A stretch of DNA of 64,000 bases from Osedax fenrisi. Taxonomy: Eukaryota > Annelida > Polychaeta > Sabellida > Siboglinidae. A model generated the notes under the pieces. That model was not told the DNA's origin, did no database searches, and saw only the letters and a list, made by a program, of their open reading frames with translations. Below are positions 53,416 to 63,755 of this stretch, one piece after another. A program made the position numbers and the translations under genes. The DNA is taken from the NCBI GenBank assembly GCA_964019155.1, contig OZ025240.1, positions 24,419,536 to 24,483,535 of the forward strand, in the 5' to 3' direction. Each line of letters starts with the position of its first letter. Positions within the stretch are counted from its first letter, which is position 1.

Positions 53416-53483
<68 letters not shown>

Positions 53484-53507
53484 GTATATCTGTACAAATA
53501 AATTAAC
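51880..53507. other. Intron-like AT-rich part of the CACTG element
   Basis: (TA)n at 53000-53040, then a (CA)-rich tract near 53170-53226 and (TA)n near 53426-53468. A near-tandem pair of about 125 bp (TACAAAACAGAAATCAAATT / TACAAACCAGAAATCAAATT) starts at about 52075 and 52190. I found no further micro-exon with the V-Q-S-D core. Confidence 0.45.
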
Positions 53508-53576
53508 CTATTATTAGCTTCAGATTATATTAGTGAAGTCAATAGTGATGCTGGGCTTTGTACACTTTCTTCAATA
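53508..53576 (-). CDS. Micro-exon D (69 nt) of the transposon gene
   Basis: Acceptor TATTTTTAG (AG at 53577-53578) and donor AATAG|GTTAAT. In the phase shared by the other micro-exons it reads IEESVQSPASLLTSLI, a TAA, then SEANN. Length is a multiple of three with symmetric phase. The VQS core aligns with the other repeats. The in-frame TAA suggests decay or a wrong exon end. Confidence 0.35.
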
Positions 53577-53634
53577 CTAAAAATAAAATAAATATATGAG
53601 AATTTTTATATTTGTATATTCAAGTTTATATTAC

Positions 53635-53831
53635 CTTAAGTCTTGATAGTTATTCTTATGTAGTACCTATTTGATTTATCTTCAAGAAAGCTTTTGTTTT
53701 CAATGTTGACATATGATTCCCAATCTTTGTTATATACTTGCAATACAATTGAATGTATTTTGAATCTACGTTGTATTGCTCTTTGAAGATTTTCGAAAGT
53801 ATCGGCATCAATAATAACTTTATTCTCACAG

Positions 53832-53833
<2 letters not shown>
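53635..53833 (-). CDS. Exon with ubiquitin-fold/PB1-like domain
   Basis: The minus strand reads CENKVIIDADTFENLQRAI, QRRFKIHSIVLQVYNKDW, ESYVNIENKSFLEDKSNRYY, IRITIKT, then TAA and the donor-like AAG|GTAATA. The pattern 'V-x-x-x-x-x-T-F-x-x-L-x-x-A-I-x-x-R-F', 'I-V-L-Q-x-Y-x-K-D' and 'L-E-D' before a final hydrophobic strand fits a ubiquitin-like/PB1-like fold; this rests on pattern memory. The first strand is probably missing, in an upstream exon or lost in the (TA)n at 53834-53865. The TAA four bases before the donor may be decay, or a nearby donor (AATAG|GTACTAC) may be used. That donor would leave phase 2, as the next exon needs. Confidence 0.4.
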
Positions 53834-53869
<36 letters not shown>

Positions 53870-54234
53870 ATAATTAAAGCAATAAGTAATATATAGGTGG
53901 CGATACTAACATAATGATGCTGATGCATTTATATTTATTAAAGTGAATCTAATGATTTAAAAGTAAATATAATGTTAATCACATTAAATCTGATGCATTT
54001 ATATGTGGAAAATGCATCTATAGATGTATATAATAAATCTGATGCATTTATAATTTATTAGATGCATCACAGAATTTATTTACTATAAAAAAATGCATCT
54101 GTAAATTTAAATGACAAAATAATGTTAATTATGTTAAAATGTGATGCATATGTAGTAATTTTTTTGCATTTTATAGCTTTGATGCACTTTTTATATTATA
54201 TTTAACTCATCAGATGCATTTATTTTTCTCAGTG

Positions 54235-54285
54235 TAGCGTCATTCATTTAAAATAATATATTTTTGTATATATAACATCTGTGTG

Positions 54286-54326
<41 letters not shown>

Positions 54327-55340
54327 TAGTGTATACATATTTATATTGATAAAACATATGTACTCATATATATATATAAACATGTGTTATTCATTGCTAT
54401 ATTATCAGTTATTCCATAGTATATTGCACAATATAAATGAAAATCACCATAAATTTACCATAAAAATAACTATTTACTTTGAACATGATTATCTCAGAAC
54501 TTTATTTGTTCATGCATACCAACATTAAAAACACTAAGGATATTTTTCCCTTCATTGAATTGTATTCAAATCTTCACCTTTATAAAGATAATTAATTGTA
54601 GTTATATAAAAGAGTGACACTTTTTAATTTTAGTCATAAAGAAAATATATTATATAAATAAATTAGCATAAATAATAAAAAAATAATAAGTTTTTTAAAA
54701 CATCAATATTTAATAATTGGTAATTGAAATATAAAATGTTTCACTGTTTTCAAATAAAATAGAATAAACTCTACACAATAAAAAAAATTAAATGTATAAA
54801 TATATTGTATAAAAAGTCTTAGGATGTTTAAAACACGTACCAATTCCCTATATCCTACATGTTAAACTCTATTAATAGACCGAGTGGCGCTCGTCCCCTT
54901 AAACCAAAAAAGAATATATATTTTTCAATAGAATTTTATAATGCATGTCATCTAAAAAAGCGAATATATTATTTAATTTAAAAAAATGTAATTAAAAAGA
55001 AATATTAAAATGTTAAAAATAAAATGATATATTTAGTTATAGTTGTATACAAATAAAAATAAGAACACATAAAAGTAAAAGTACATAATGTTATGATATA
55101 TTAGGTTTACATTTTAAATTTGTAATATATATAAAATATAGGTAATCAGTAATAAATTAGATGAAAAGGATAAGTAGAAGTAGAATAAAAATAAGTGTAT
55201 ATACAAAATATAATATAATAATTTGTTTTAATTTGTAAAATTAAACATTATATTAAACATTATATAATTAAACACAATAAAATAAAATTGTTAATGTAAT
55301 GATAGCATGTTTATATAAACGTATTAAATATATATATATA
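54235..55340. other. AT-rich stretch with short (TA)n
   Basis: No supported gene. A GC-richer short segment at 54875-54905 (GAGTGGCGCTCGTCCCCTTAA) is left unexplained. Confidence 0.4.
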
Positions 55341-55736
55341 TATATATATATATTATTATTATTATTATTATTATTATCAGATTTAGGTTTGCACCAGGGT
55401 TTTTGTAGAAGCTAAAGCTTATCGAGACAATTACCCTTAATTTTAAAGCAAGTTCAAAAAAAAACTAAATAAATAAAATATTATAAAATATTAGATGACT
55501 TCCTGTTTACATAGATACAATACAATGAATAAAATAGAAAAATAATATAAATTGTTTGAACTTGCCATAAAATTATGTAATCATCATTTAATTATTTATA
55601 AATAAATAACTAAAATAAATAATAAGTACTATAAAATAATACACCAAACAAAAATATAGATGTATTAGTATAAAAGAAGAAAAAAATGAAGTAAAATGAA
55701 GTAAAACTGAATAAAACATATATATATATATATAAT
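55340..55736 (-). mobile_element. 3' end of a retrotransposon related to the 28.9-33.2 kb element
   Basis: After (TA)n and (ATT)n comes ATCAGATTTAGGTTTG, then TTTTTGTAGAAGC, AGCTTATCGAGACAATTACC and GACTTCCTGTTTACA. These blocks are shared in order with 28970-29150. In sense orientation this is the last few hundred bases of a 3' UTR with an (AAT)n tail. Upstream, where ORF2 should follow, a leucine-rich-repeat frame begins instead. Confidence 0.7.
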
Positions 55737-56393
55737 CTAACCCGTATCATCACATATTCTTTTATTAATTGATTGACATATATGTTTATTACTATAAAAC
55801 CAACAATGTATAGAAATATTGTAAGTTTGGCATACGTCTTTATATGATATTTGTATGTATATATTAATAATTGTGTCTAACTCTGTAATCCAATTCATGT
55901 TACATTCACATTTAAACGTATTATTTTGTAATGATAATATGAAATCAGTTTTATTTACAAATATATTTTTAAATACACTTTGTTGTAAAGTAGTAAGCAT
56001 ATTATTTTTTAAATCTAAGATTTTTAAATAAGCTAATGAGTTTAAATCTAAATTAAATGCATTTATCAAATTATTGAATAAATATATATCAGTGAGTTTT
56101 TTATTTGAATTAAATAATAAACTATCGATTACTTTAAGTTTATTATGTGATAAATAATTTTTTTTTAATTTAATTAAATATATAAAAATATTTTTATTAA
56201 GTTCAGTTATTTTATTATCAGTTAGGCTTAACCATTCAATATTACTAAAGTTCTGACTACAATTATGTAAAGAAAATGCATTGATATTTAAATTTATAAT
56301 ATTCATTTCCTCACAATAGAACTCTTCTATTTGACATCTATAAACTGCATATTTCTTTAATGTACCATTGATAATTAACTCTTTTTCACAATA
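55737..56393 (-). CDS. Leucine-rich repeat exon with LRRCT cap
   Basis: An open frame of 218 codons follows a possible acceptor (AACATAG at 56394-56400). The first ATG is at 56306. Repeats: IEWLSLTDNKITELNKNIF, YLSHNKLKVIDSLLF, IYLFNNLINAFNL, LKILDLKNNMLTTLQQSVF, then LSLQNNTFKCECNMNWITEL with later Cys residues (DVCQTY, HCWF, HICQ, RICDD). This is a typical LRRCT pattern (N-x-F-x-C-x-C-x-x-x-W-x-x). The part before the ATG has spaced Cys residues (YCEKE, YRCQ, FYCEE), as in an N-terminal cap. Such domains are extracellular in animals. The frame ends GAT GAT ACG GGT TAG, which is either a true stop or a splice donor (G|GTTAGA). It could be a host gene exon or a retroposed piece. Confidence 0.65.
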   Translation of the reverse strand, partial: YCEKELIINGTLKKYAVYRCQIEEFYCEEMNIINLNINAFSLHNCSQNFSNIEWLSLTDNKITELNKNIFIYLIKLKKNYLSHNKLKVIDSLLFNSNKKLTDIYLFNNLINAFNLDLNSLAYLKILDLKNNMLTTLQQSVFKNIFVNKTDFILSLQNNTFKCECNMNWITELDTIINIYIQISYKDVCQTYNISIHCWFYSNKHICQSINKRICDDTG

Positions 56394-56439
56394 CTATGTT
56401 ATTTAATTAATATTATATATATATATATAATTAAACATG

Positions 56440-57430
56440 TTTATATTGAATGTTTTTGAATGTTTATTTATACACTTAACTAGATCATAAATGATTTCTC
56501 AAAAGTGTATATAATAGAATACAAATAATAAAAGTAGGTAAACAATAAATACCAATAATAATAATAAAATAAAATAGAATAAGCCGTACGGAAATTAATA
56601 AATAAAATAATAATGACAAACAATATTAATAATTCAGGTTCCCACATGAGATCAATTGTTGTATATATTTCATGAATTTTTTATGCGATTTTATGTATCT
56701 AATATAGGGCGGGAGTGAATTCCATAGCTTAGAACCAATATAACTCAGTGCCCGAGTATTCATTTTTGAGGGACGTAGAATAGGGGTAGATAGAAGGTGA
56801 GATGCATAGTTTCTAAGTGATGGAAGGGGAGCTCTTTGTAATAGAAATATATGAAGGGCAATTTGAAGAGTATATTGAGGAATGAACAATAGATAATATT
56901 CGATAAGCAGAGCGTTTGTTAAATGTGAACCATGGAGATAGGTGTTGGTATGAGGAAGTAGAGGAATGATCTCGAATACGTAGGTTATATATGTTACGGA
57001 TTGATGAACGAATAACTCGATTTAAGGGAGAGATAGATGATAATGGAAGATTTATAAGGAACAGTAATCTATACGTGAGAGTACAAGGGAATTAACTAGA
57101 GTTTTAGTAAGAGATACAGTAATTGATTTTCGTATTTTTCTAATTCTAAATAGATGATAATTTGCAGATTTAGTGATGGCAGTAATATGAGGAATGAAGG
57201 AAAGTGTAGAATCAAAAAGTACACCTAAGTTAGATGCAGTAGGATAAGGAGATATTACAATATTATCAATAAGAAAAGGAGGGAAGTAAGTTGGTGATGG
57301 AGAAAGATTCAACAATGTAGTTTTGGAGGTATTAAGGAGAAGATTATTAGAAATAAGCCATTCTTTAATGTCATTAGCACAATTAGAGAGTTGATTATTG
57401 AGACCTGGTGATGAATTAGTTGGAAGAAAT
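56440..57430 (-). mobile_element. L2-like element, 5'-truncated 3' half
   Basis: The 5' edge lies in (TA)n at about 57430-57475, and the 3' UTR (ATAAATGATTTCTCAAAAGT and following) matches 33965-34219. Less worn than the related copy at 23.5-26.4 kb. Minus orientation. Confidence 0.8.
56626..57430 (-). pseudogene. ORF2 C-terminal part of the L2-like element
   Basis: From the right: FLPTNSSPGLNNQLSNCAND, IKEWLISNNLLLNTSKTTLL, SNLGVLFDSTLSFIPHIT, ANYHLFRIRKIRKSITVSL and LSRIDYCSL, the post-palm and thumb region of an L2-clade reverse transcriptase. A frame change near 57050 is followed by LNRVIRSSIRNIYNLRIRDH-like sequence. The last frame (56889-56626) reads MFIPQYTLQIALHIFLLQ, MNTRALSYIGSKLWNSLPPY and IRYIKSHKKFMKYIQQLI and ends normally. 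The catalytic FADD motif is missing (truncated). Confidence 0.75.
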
Positions 57431-57475
57431 ATATATATATATATATTAATATATATATGTATACATATATATATA

Positions 57476-57680
57476 TATTTATATATACTAGTAATAATAA
57501 TATAATTTATATTTATGTTTATGTACATTATTGTAATACTTAATTTATCTGTATGTCATTATATTTCATTTGCAATAGATGTATTAATAAAGTGTAGTTT
57601 AAAGGTAAATAAAATGGAATTATACAATAATATAAATGCGTTTGTATTTGAAAACAGGAAATAAACATTTGAAAGCGCCA

Positions 57681-57722
<42 letters not shown>

Positions 57723-58429
57723 TTACAATGTTATAATGTATATAATTATAATTATATTATAATGTTATTAATCAAATATATTTCCAAATTGTATTAAGTT
57801 ATTAAATTTTAAAAATGGATCTTATATTCATAAAATGGAATACATTTAGAAGACCTAGTATTTTACAATAATTATTATTTTATTTTTTACAAATTATTTA
57901 GAAGATGACAACTAGTAGGTGTCATAAAACATCAAATTTTGATAGTTATATTAGATATTTCATCACCATATTTTGTAAAAGAAAGATAATTAATTATTTA
58001 ATATAATTATTTATTAAAATAAAAATTGATTTATAAAATGTTTTAATAAAAAAACGAACGTCGCAGGGGCGGTCCCCTTAAGGTATATAAAATATGTACA
58101 ATTTAAAAAATATACAAAAATAAATTATAATAAACCCCACAATAATTCTCATCGTGTATTTAAAATAAATAATTGTATAATAAGTATCCTAACAAAATGT
58201 ACACCAATAAACCACAAAAATTAAAAATTGTATAATAAATTAAAAATATAAAAAAACTATATAAATAAGATCTATAAAACTATAAAATAAATACTGATAA
58301 ATACTGATAATATAAGGTAATCTATAAATTAAGTAATATATTTCATAATACAATAATTCAAAATCGAAAATATAAAATATAAAATTAGAATAAATAAGAC
58401 GATATCATAAATAGTTTAAAAATTGTTTT
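57476..58429. other. AT-rich stretch with (TA)n
   Basis: (TA)n at about 57685-57719. A short GC-rich phrase, CGTCGCAGGGGCGGTCCCCTTAAGG, lies near 58056-58083 and is unexplained. Confidence 0.4.
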
Positions 58430-59200
58430 AAAATTATTCATTTTAATACTGTTTATTATTTTATTGTGGTAATCTGTTCACATATCCACATCATTGGACC
58501 TGTATTCGATAAACAAAATGCTTTTCAATCAGTTCTTACTTATATTCTATGAAACAGATTTCCATTATAAGATTTAGCTCTATATAATAATTGTAATTTA
58601 TTAGGAAAAACAATATTCCGAGCTCGAAACAAGAATTTTATAATATTTATTTTTTACAATATCAGTCAAATTTAAGAGAGTTATAGAAATTATATAAATG
58701 TGTATACATAGAATGATTATTACTATTATATTTTATTGCTTTTTTAAAAAAGAAAATATTTTTATAAACTGGATCTGAAGGTATTCCCCCAAATATTTGA
58801 ACAATATTAAGATATGATAACAATAAAGCACTATATAATAAAGTTAAAGTTTTGATATTTAATTTATTTTTAACTTTTTGTAAAATTGCAATTGTTCTAG
58901 AAAGTATGCTTTAATCATAATTGAGTTGCAATTTACAATTCAATTTTCAATTTATGATTACACTAAGAATTTGATTTCACTAACTTGATTAACTTTAATC
59001 TTATTAATATTTATATATTTATTTCTTATATTATTTAATAATACATTCGTCTTACTAATATTAATTGACTAGTTATTTAATGCAACCAGTTATATAGTTT
59101 GTTAATATTAAATGGAATATTGTTTTTAATTATAATATAGATGTATTTGAAAACATTAATATTTTATCATCGGCAAATAAAACTAAGTTACAATTATTTT
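58430..59200 (-). pseudogene. Worn reverse transcriptase fragment
   Basis: In minus orientation 59160-59195 reads LVLFADDKILMFS, the catalytic FADD. Leftwards, short pieces parallel the post-palm part of the 28.9-33.2 kb element, such as the stretch around 58840-58935 (complement of ...TTAAAGTTTTGATATT...) and 58780-58805 (...ACTGGATCTGAAGG...). Heavily decayed. Confidence 0.5.
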
Positions 59201-59297
59201 ATATATTCGGAAGGTGATTAATATAAAAATAAATAGTGTATATAACTATGACAGCTATACACCAATCAGCGGAACCACTGTAGCGTACTTATATTAC

Positions 59298-59390
59298 CTG
59301 GATCGTAATTGTACAGATTCGCAATTCAAAATATTGTGGTCGTGTCGAGCATACATGAATCGATTTTACATTTTGATAGTTAGAACGCAT
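59298..59390 (-). CDS. Possible first coding exon (31 codons)
   Basis: On the minus strand an ATG opens MRSNYQNVKSIHVCSTRPQY, FELRICTITIQ and runs into a strong donor, ATCCAG|GTAATATAAG, in phase 0. Upstream is a TATATATATACGG stretch. No following exon was identified, so this is only a candidate. Confidence 0.25.
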
Positions 59391-59481
59391 TGGACCGTAT
59401 ATATATATATAGATTTGTAATAAAGAATACATGATACATTATCATGACTGAATAGAATTAACTCAATGTAATGTTTCATAT

Positions 59482-59527
<46 letters not shown>

Positions 59528-60340
59528 AATACGTATCATATTTTCTATATCTAATAGATACGAATAATTTGAATAAGACAGATTTCCGAGACTGACCTGC
59601 TATATTATATGGAGATGAATTATATATTGACTTATAGATTATTGGTATATAAGACTGGATAGCTTATATCTATGGGCACCGATCATATATGGCAATAGAG
59701 TTTAGTTCATAAATCGGCGGTAGTTATATACATTCGTGTGTTGATTCCTGAACTATAGTTATATGATGGACTCGATATGCGTGAATACCCCTAATATAGT
59801 ATTATCAAGTAGTTACTATTTGTACGGCGTATAATGTAAATTGATTTACTGTCTGATATAGCATGTAGATGGAAGTAAATACTATAGTATTGTTAACTAT
59901 TATATTACTACGATTATATATTAACTATGTTTAATAAGGATATATATTATAAAATATTGATTTATTGTTGTTTTTCTATAACGTTTGAGAGATTAATAAA
60001 CTATAAAACGACTTATATTAACTTATGATACGTCAAATGTTTCGACACCTTACGAAATAAGAATCATGTTAATAATGTTAAATATATACGCAATACGTAT
60101 TGAATTTATATATATAATAGTGTAATTTATAAATACCTCACTATAATCATCCATTGCGATTGATAATGAAATAAATATTGTAAATTTATAAATGTTATAT
60201 AGTACTTCCATATTTATATAATATGTATACAAATACTAATATTAATTATATTAGTAAATAATTATTATTATTTAATTTAAAATTGTATTATAAATTTTTA
60301 TTATTTTATTTAAATAGTTGTCTATTTATAAATATATATA
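59391..60340. other. Mixed AT-rich stretch, nothing recognised
   Basis: (TA)n at 59486-59524. The segment 59580-59900 has slightly higher GC but no supported frame. Confidence 0.4.
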
Positions 60341-60592
60341 TTGTTATTGTTATTTTTATTTGGTGGAGTCCTTTCATCCCATCCAGGAACTTAGATGAAG
60401 TTTTCACTTATAACCATATATGGCTCTAATGTCCCTTCGAAGCCGCTCCCATGTTAAGGCATCCATGGTTTTAACGAGAGCCGATCATTTATTTATACAC
60501 AATTATATAAGATCACTTCTAAATAATATTTTAAGACCCATTTTATAAAATTAATTAATGGTCCGGACGAGGGTCGAACCCGTGTCCTACTG

Positions 60593-60596
<4 letters not shown>
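60341..60596 (-). mobile_element. Probable tRNA-derived SINE, 5'-truncated
   Basis: In minus orientation: GTAGGACACGGGTTCGACCC (a perfect B-box, GGGTTCGACCC, at 60571-60581), TCGTCCGGACC, then a body of about 190 bp (AACCATGGATGCCTTAACAT, GGGAGCGGCTTCGAAGGGAC, AGGACTCCACC) and a tail AAATAAAAATAACAATAACA. The A-box side is replaced by (TA)n. Layout head-body-simple tail fits a SINE. Confidence 0.55.

Positions 60597-60642
<46 letters not shown>
60597..60642. repeat. (TA)n shared by two truncated elements
   Basis: The 5' edge of the minus-strand SINE fragment and the 5' edge of the plus-strand ORF2 fragment both lie at this 46-bp tract. Confidence 0.85.
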
Positions 60643-60646
<4 letters not shown>

Positions 60647-61399
60647 ATAAAATAGTCAATTTTAACTCGAGAAAATACAGTAACATACATCTAAAAATAA
60701 ATAACATTTCAATACAAAATGAAATAGAATATAAATATCTAGGAATAATAATTGACAAAGATATAAACTTTAAAAATCATATATTTAATCTTAATAATAA
60801 ATCATCGAAAATACTTTACTCAATAATCAGACTATCAAAATACATTAAGACAAAACCAATGATTATCATATATAACAGCCTATTCCTGCCACACATAATG
60901 TATGGAAATATAATATGGGGTAATATTTATAAAAGTAATCTTACAAATTTAATTCTCACACAAAAAAAAATCATAAGAATAATAAACAAAACCAAATATT
61001 TCAGAGAAAATACAAATTTGCTATTTGAAAGGAATAATATATTAAAACTCAATAGTTTAATAAAATATAACACGCTAATATACATGCATGACCATCACAA
61101 TAATAATCTACCACAAAATATTTATAACATACATAAAAAACACGAAAATAAAAATAAAAATAAATTAAGGAAATCACCTATCTACAAAATACCTTATACA
61201 AAAAAAAGTCAACTAATAAATAGTATCCTAACCATGGGACCTAAGTTATGGAATGATCTAAATGGAGATATCCAAATTATAAAAAACAAAAATTCATATA
61301 AAAAAAAATAAAAAATCAACTCATTGAGATACAAAAAAAAAATTAAAAATTAAAAAAAAATTAAAAAAAATAAATTATATAAATAAATTATATATGTTA

Positions 61400-61453
<54 letters not shown>

Positions 61454-61460
61454 TTTATTT
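60643..61460 (+). pseudogene. ORF2 C-terminal fragment of a CR1/Rex-like element
   Basis: A frame open from the (TA)n border to TAA at 61309-61311 reads EIEYKYLGIIIDKDINFKNH, IIYNSLFLPHIMYGNIIWGN, LILTQKKIIRIINKTKYF, KLNSLIKYNTLIYMHDHHNN and NSILTMGPKLWNDLNGDI. These are the usual thumb and C-terminal landmarks (K-Y-L-G-I-I-I-D, the G-N-I-I-W-G box, P-K-L-W-N). Open for over 215 codons, hence fairly young. The 3' flank has A-rich sequence and (ATT)n at 61396-61452. 5' truncation removed the catalytic part. Confidence 0.8.
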
Positions 61461-61729
61461 TTATGTTTTTAAATGATAATAAAATATCTTATAAAATATA
61501 AGAAGAAAACGAAATGAAAAAAAGTAAAGTAATTCAACAAAAAAAAACGTTCCGGTGATGGTGGGCAGTTCTGGTGATGGTGATGCAGGCGACAGCATAG
61601 AAAAGATAATTATCTTCATCTGAAGCCTTTTAGAGGAAACAATAATATAATGAATTTAATAATTCACATGACATATATATATACAACTTTCTTCTAATAA
61701 ATATTATTATTATTATTATTATTTATTAT

Positions 61730-61789
<60 letters not shown>

Positions 61790-62229
61790 GTAATTTTAGA
61801 TTAATATAGTAATGTAATGTTATATTAATATAATAGCTTTATATTTAGTTTTTTCGCCGAGACCACAGCATATCGAATTAATTATCGTTATATTTGTGTT
61901 TGGTTCATTATATAACCTATAGGTTTCTATAGTGATATTCGTGTGCGCATATTCTTTATTTACCGTCATTGAATATTTGTTCGTAGGTAGGTATACCACT
62001 GGTATATCACTGGTAATCAGAGTATATATTGATAAGTTAGTGTATGTGTATCGCATAGTACGCCAGGTATTAGGTAAATTACCCGTTTAGGTCGCGACAC
62101 CTAGAAATTATAATATGGCATTTCTCTGGTAATGTTATATTTTAAATAGATACTATTCTGTCGGAATTGGGTGTACGACATGATTATATCGAGGAAGAAG
62201 CCGAATAAGAATATGATGTAAGTCTTTAT
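61461..62229. other. Mixed stretch with (ATT)n-(TA)n and unassigned minus frames
   Basis: (ATT)n then (TA)n at 61706-61784. A GC-richer patch at 61548-61640 (CCGGTGATGGTGGGCAGTTC) is unassigned. The minus frame at 62056-61820 (YLPTNKYSMTVNKEYAHTN) might belong to the relic on its right, but I cannot place it. Confidence 0.35.
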
Positions 62230-62580
62230 CGATTATTTCGATTCGTTGAAGATGATACTGTATCTTGAGGTGGTTCTCATAAGATATGTGTGGTTATCAT
62301 CATATTGTTTCTCGTCATTTACGAGTACACCTAGGTATTCAGTGATCCCCGGCTCCAGGACAGAACTCGAGTATGCATTACATACTTTCCTAGTATTGAC
62401 CGATTGGTAGCCTGAGTCATCGTTATCTAGCTGGGTGTATGTACATGTTGTTAATAGACCAGTTGGCTGGTTACGATAGACTGGCCAGTACCCTGAATTC
62501 ACCTTAAGTTGTGATAAAACTAGTACGCCGCCTAAATGAACCCAGTAAATAATTGTTTCGAAAATATAGTTTTACAAACA
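62230..62580 (-). pseudogene. Possible Ty3/gypsy reverse transcriptase relic
   Basis: The minus frame is open back beyond 62550: IIYWVHLGGVLVLSQLKVNS, GYWPVYRNQPTGLL, ..., EPGITEYLGVLVNDEKQYDD and NHTYLMRT. 'L-K-V-N-S-G-Y-W' followed by a 'Y-L-x-x-x-L-V' and 'Y-D-D-N-H-x-x-L' segment resembles the gypsy RT 'L-D-L-x-S-G-Y-W' and 'Y-L-D-D-x-x-V-F...H-x-x-H-L' regions, with the catalytic Y-x-D-D lost. Similarity was judged by eye and is weak. Confidence 0.35.
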
Positions 62581-62756
62581 TGCATTTATTTATATATACA
62601 AAACATTTACATATAACAGATGAATGCATTACTTAATTGGAGTACTTATTATAGATTGTCTTTAAGTGTTTTATTAGTAATCTTTAAATATATAATTTAG
62701 TATAATATAATAAACATATACAAAATTATTAATGTTTTAAAAATAAATTATTTACA

Positions 62757-63085
62757 TGTTTTTAAAACATTAAATATATGAGTTTTTTAAATATAAATGT
62801 TTTAAATATCTTATATGCATGAAGTATTTAAAACATAATTTTAAATAAATCAACATATAACATTTATATTATTATAAATTTAATTTATATACTATTATTA
62901 ATATTATGTATATGAATGTTTAAAAAAAAAAGATTAATGTTTTAAAAAAATATTAAGTTATATGTTTTTAAAACATTAAATAGTTAACTTTCTGAAACAT
63001 ACATGTTTTAAATATCTATATTCATGAAGTATATAAATCATAATTTTAAATTAATAAATACAACATTTATTTTATTATGAACTTA
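62757..63085. repeat. Tandem duplication of about 200 bp
   Basis: GTTTTTAAAACATTAAATA ... TGTTTTAAATATC ... TGAAGTAT ... CAACATTTAT-type sequence occurs at about 62757-62880 and again at 62961-63080. Confidence 0.65.
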
Positions 63086-63150
63086 AGTAGTCAGGTCTCG
63101 TTCGACATCTCGTTCACCAAGTTACTCGTCAAGAACACCACACAGTCAAG
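63077..63150 (+). CDS. Possible first coding exon (24 codons)
   Basis: ATG opens MNLSSQVSFDISFTKLLVKN and runs to the donor TCAAG|GTTTGTATG in phase 2. GC content and residue use exceed the surroundings. No next exon could be placed; a later acceptor-donor pair (TTTCTATAG ... TCGG|GTAGGT near 63570-63623) does not match in phase. Candidate only. Confidence 0.25.
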
Positions 63151-63240
63151 GTTTGTATGCATTATTATGTGAATATTGTTATTACAGTTTACGAATATTA
63201 TTATTGAATATTGTTATATTATATACCGGTACATGCCTGT

Positions 63241-63247
<7 letters not shown>

Positions 63248-63324
<77 letters not shown>

Positions 63325-63328
63325 CCTG

Positions 63329-63362
<34 letters not shown>
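63248..63362. repeat. Two long (TA)n runs
   Basis: 63248-63319 and 63337-63361, separated by TTATATACCTGAA. Reading frames here are simple repeat. Confidence 0.95.
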
Positions 63363-63363
<1 letters not shown>

Positions 63364-63705
63364 ATAAAGTCAAAGTTGTAGATATATTGATTGACGCATC
63401 ATGATATACATGTACATGCATTTAGAATTACGTAACATAAATCGATATATCTACATAAAAACTTTAAACTAGATTTCGGTGTCACGCTCTGTGAAGCCAT
63501 GTAAATGTTTGTTTTTCTGGTATTTTATATTTTTATCGTCTGTAAAGTAAATTTCGTTATTTTTCTATAGAATAAATTCTACTCGGTGAGATTGCCTCAT
63601 TCTTCGTTCTGCATTTCATCGGGTAGGTACTATTATTATTATTATTATTATTATTATTATGTTCAATAGTTCTTTGTTTCGATTAATAAACTGTACCACT
63701 TTACT

Positions 63706-63755
<50 letters not shown>

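Larger units (their letters stand above)
50447..54234 (-). mobile_element. CACTG-ended DNA transposon (3.8 kb) carrying a spliced gene
   Basis: The left end is CACTGAGAAAAATAAATGCA and the inverted right end is identical over that length, each then reading TC and, after a short gap, GAGTTAAA. Both flanks read TA, a possible 2-bp duplication. Subterminal zones on both sides are packed with AAATGCATCA repeats (50455-50830 and 53925-54234), including a run of units of about 32-39 bp (AAATGCATCACAGAATTCAT) at 50535-50700. CACTR ends with subterminal repeats are typical of the CACTA/Mirage/Chapaev group. No transposase was found. On the minus strand it holds exon-like segments. Confidence 0.7.

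Noticed and set aside
54880..58085. Paired transposon ends suggested by two CCCCTTAA phrases (54898 and 58080)
   Set aside because: Both phrases point the same way and their neighbouring sequence does not align; no left partner was found.
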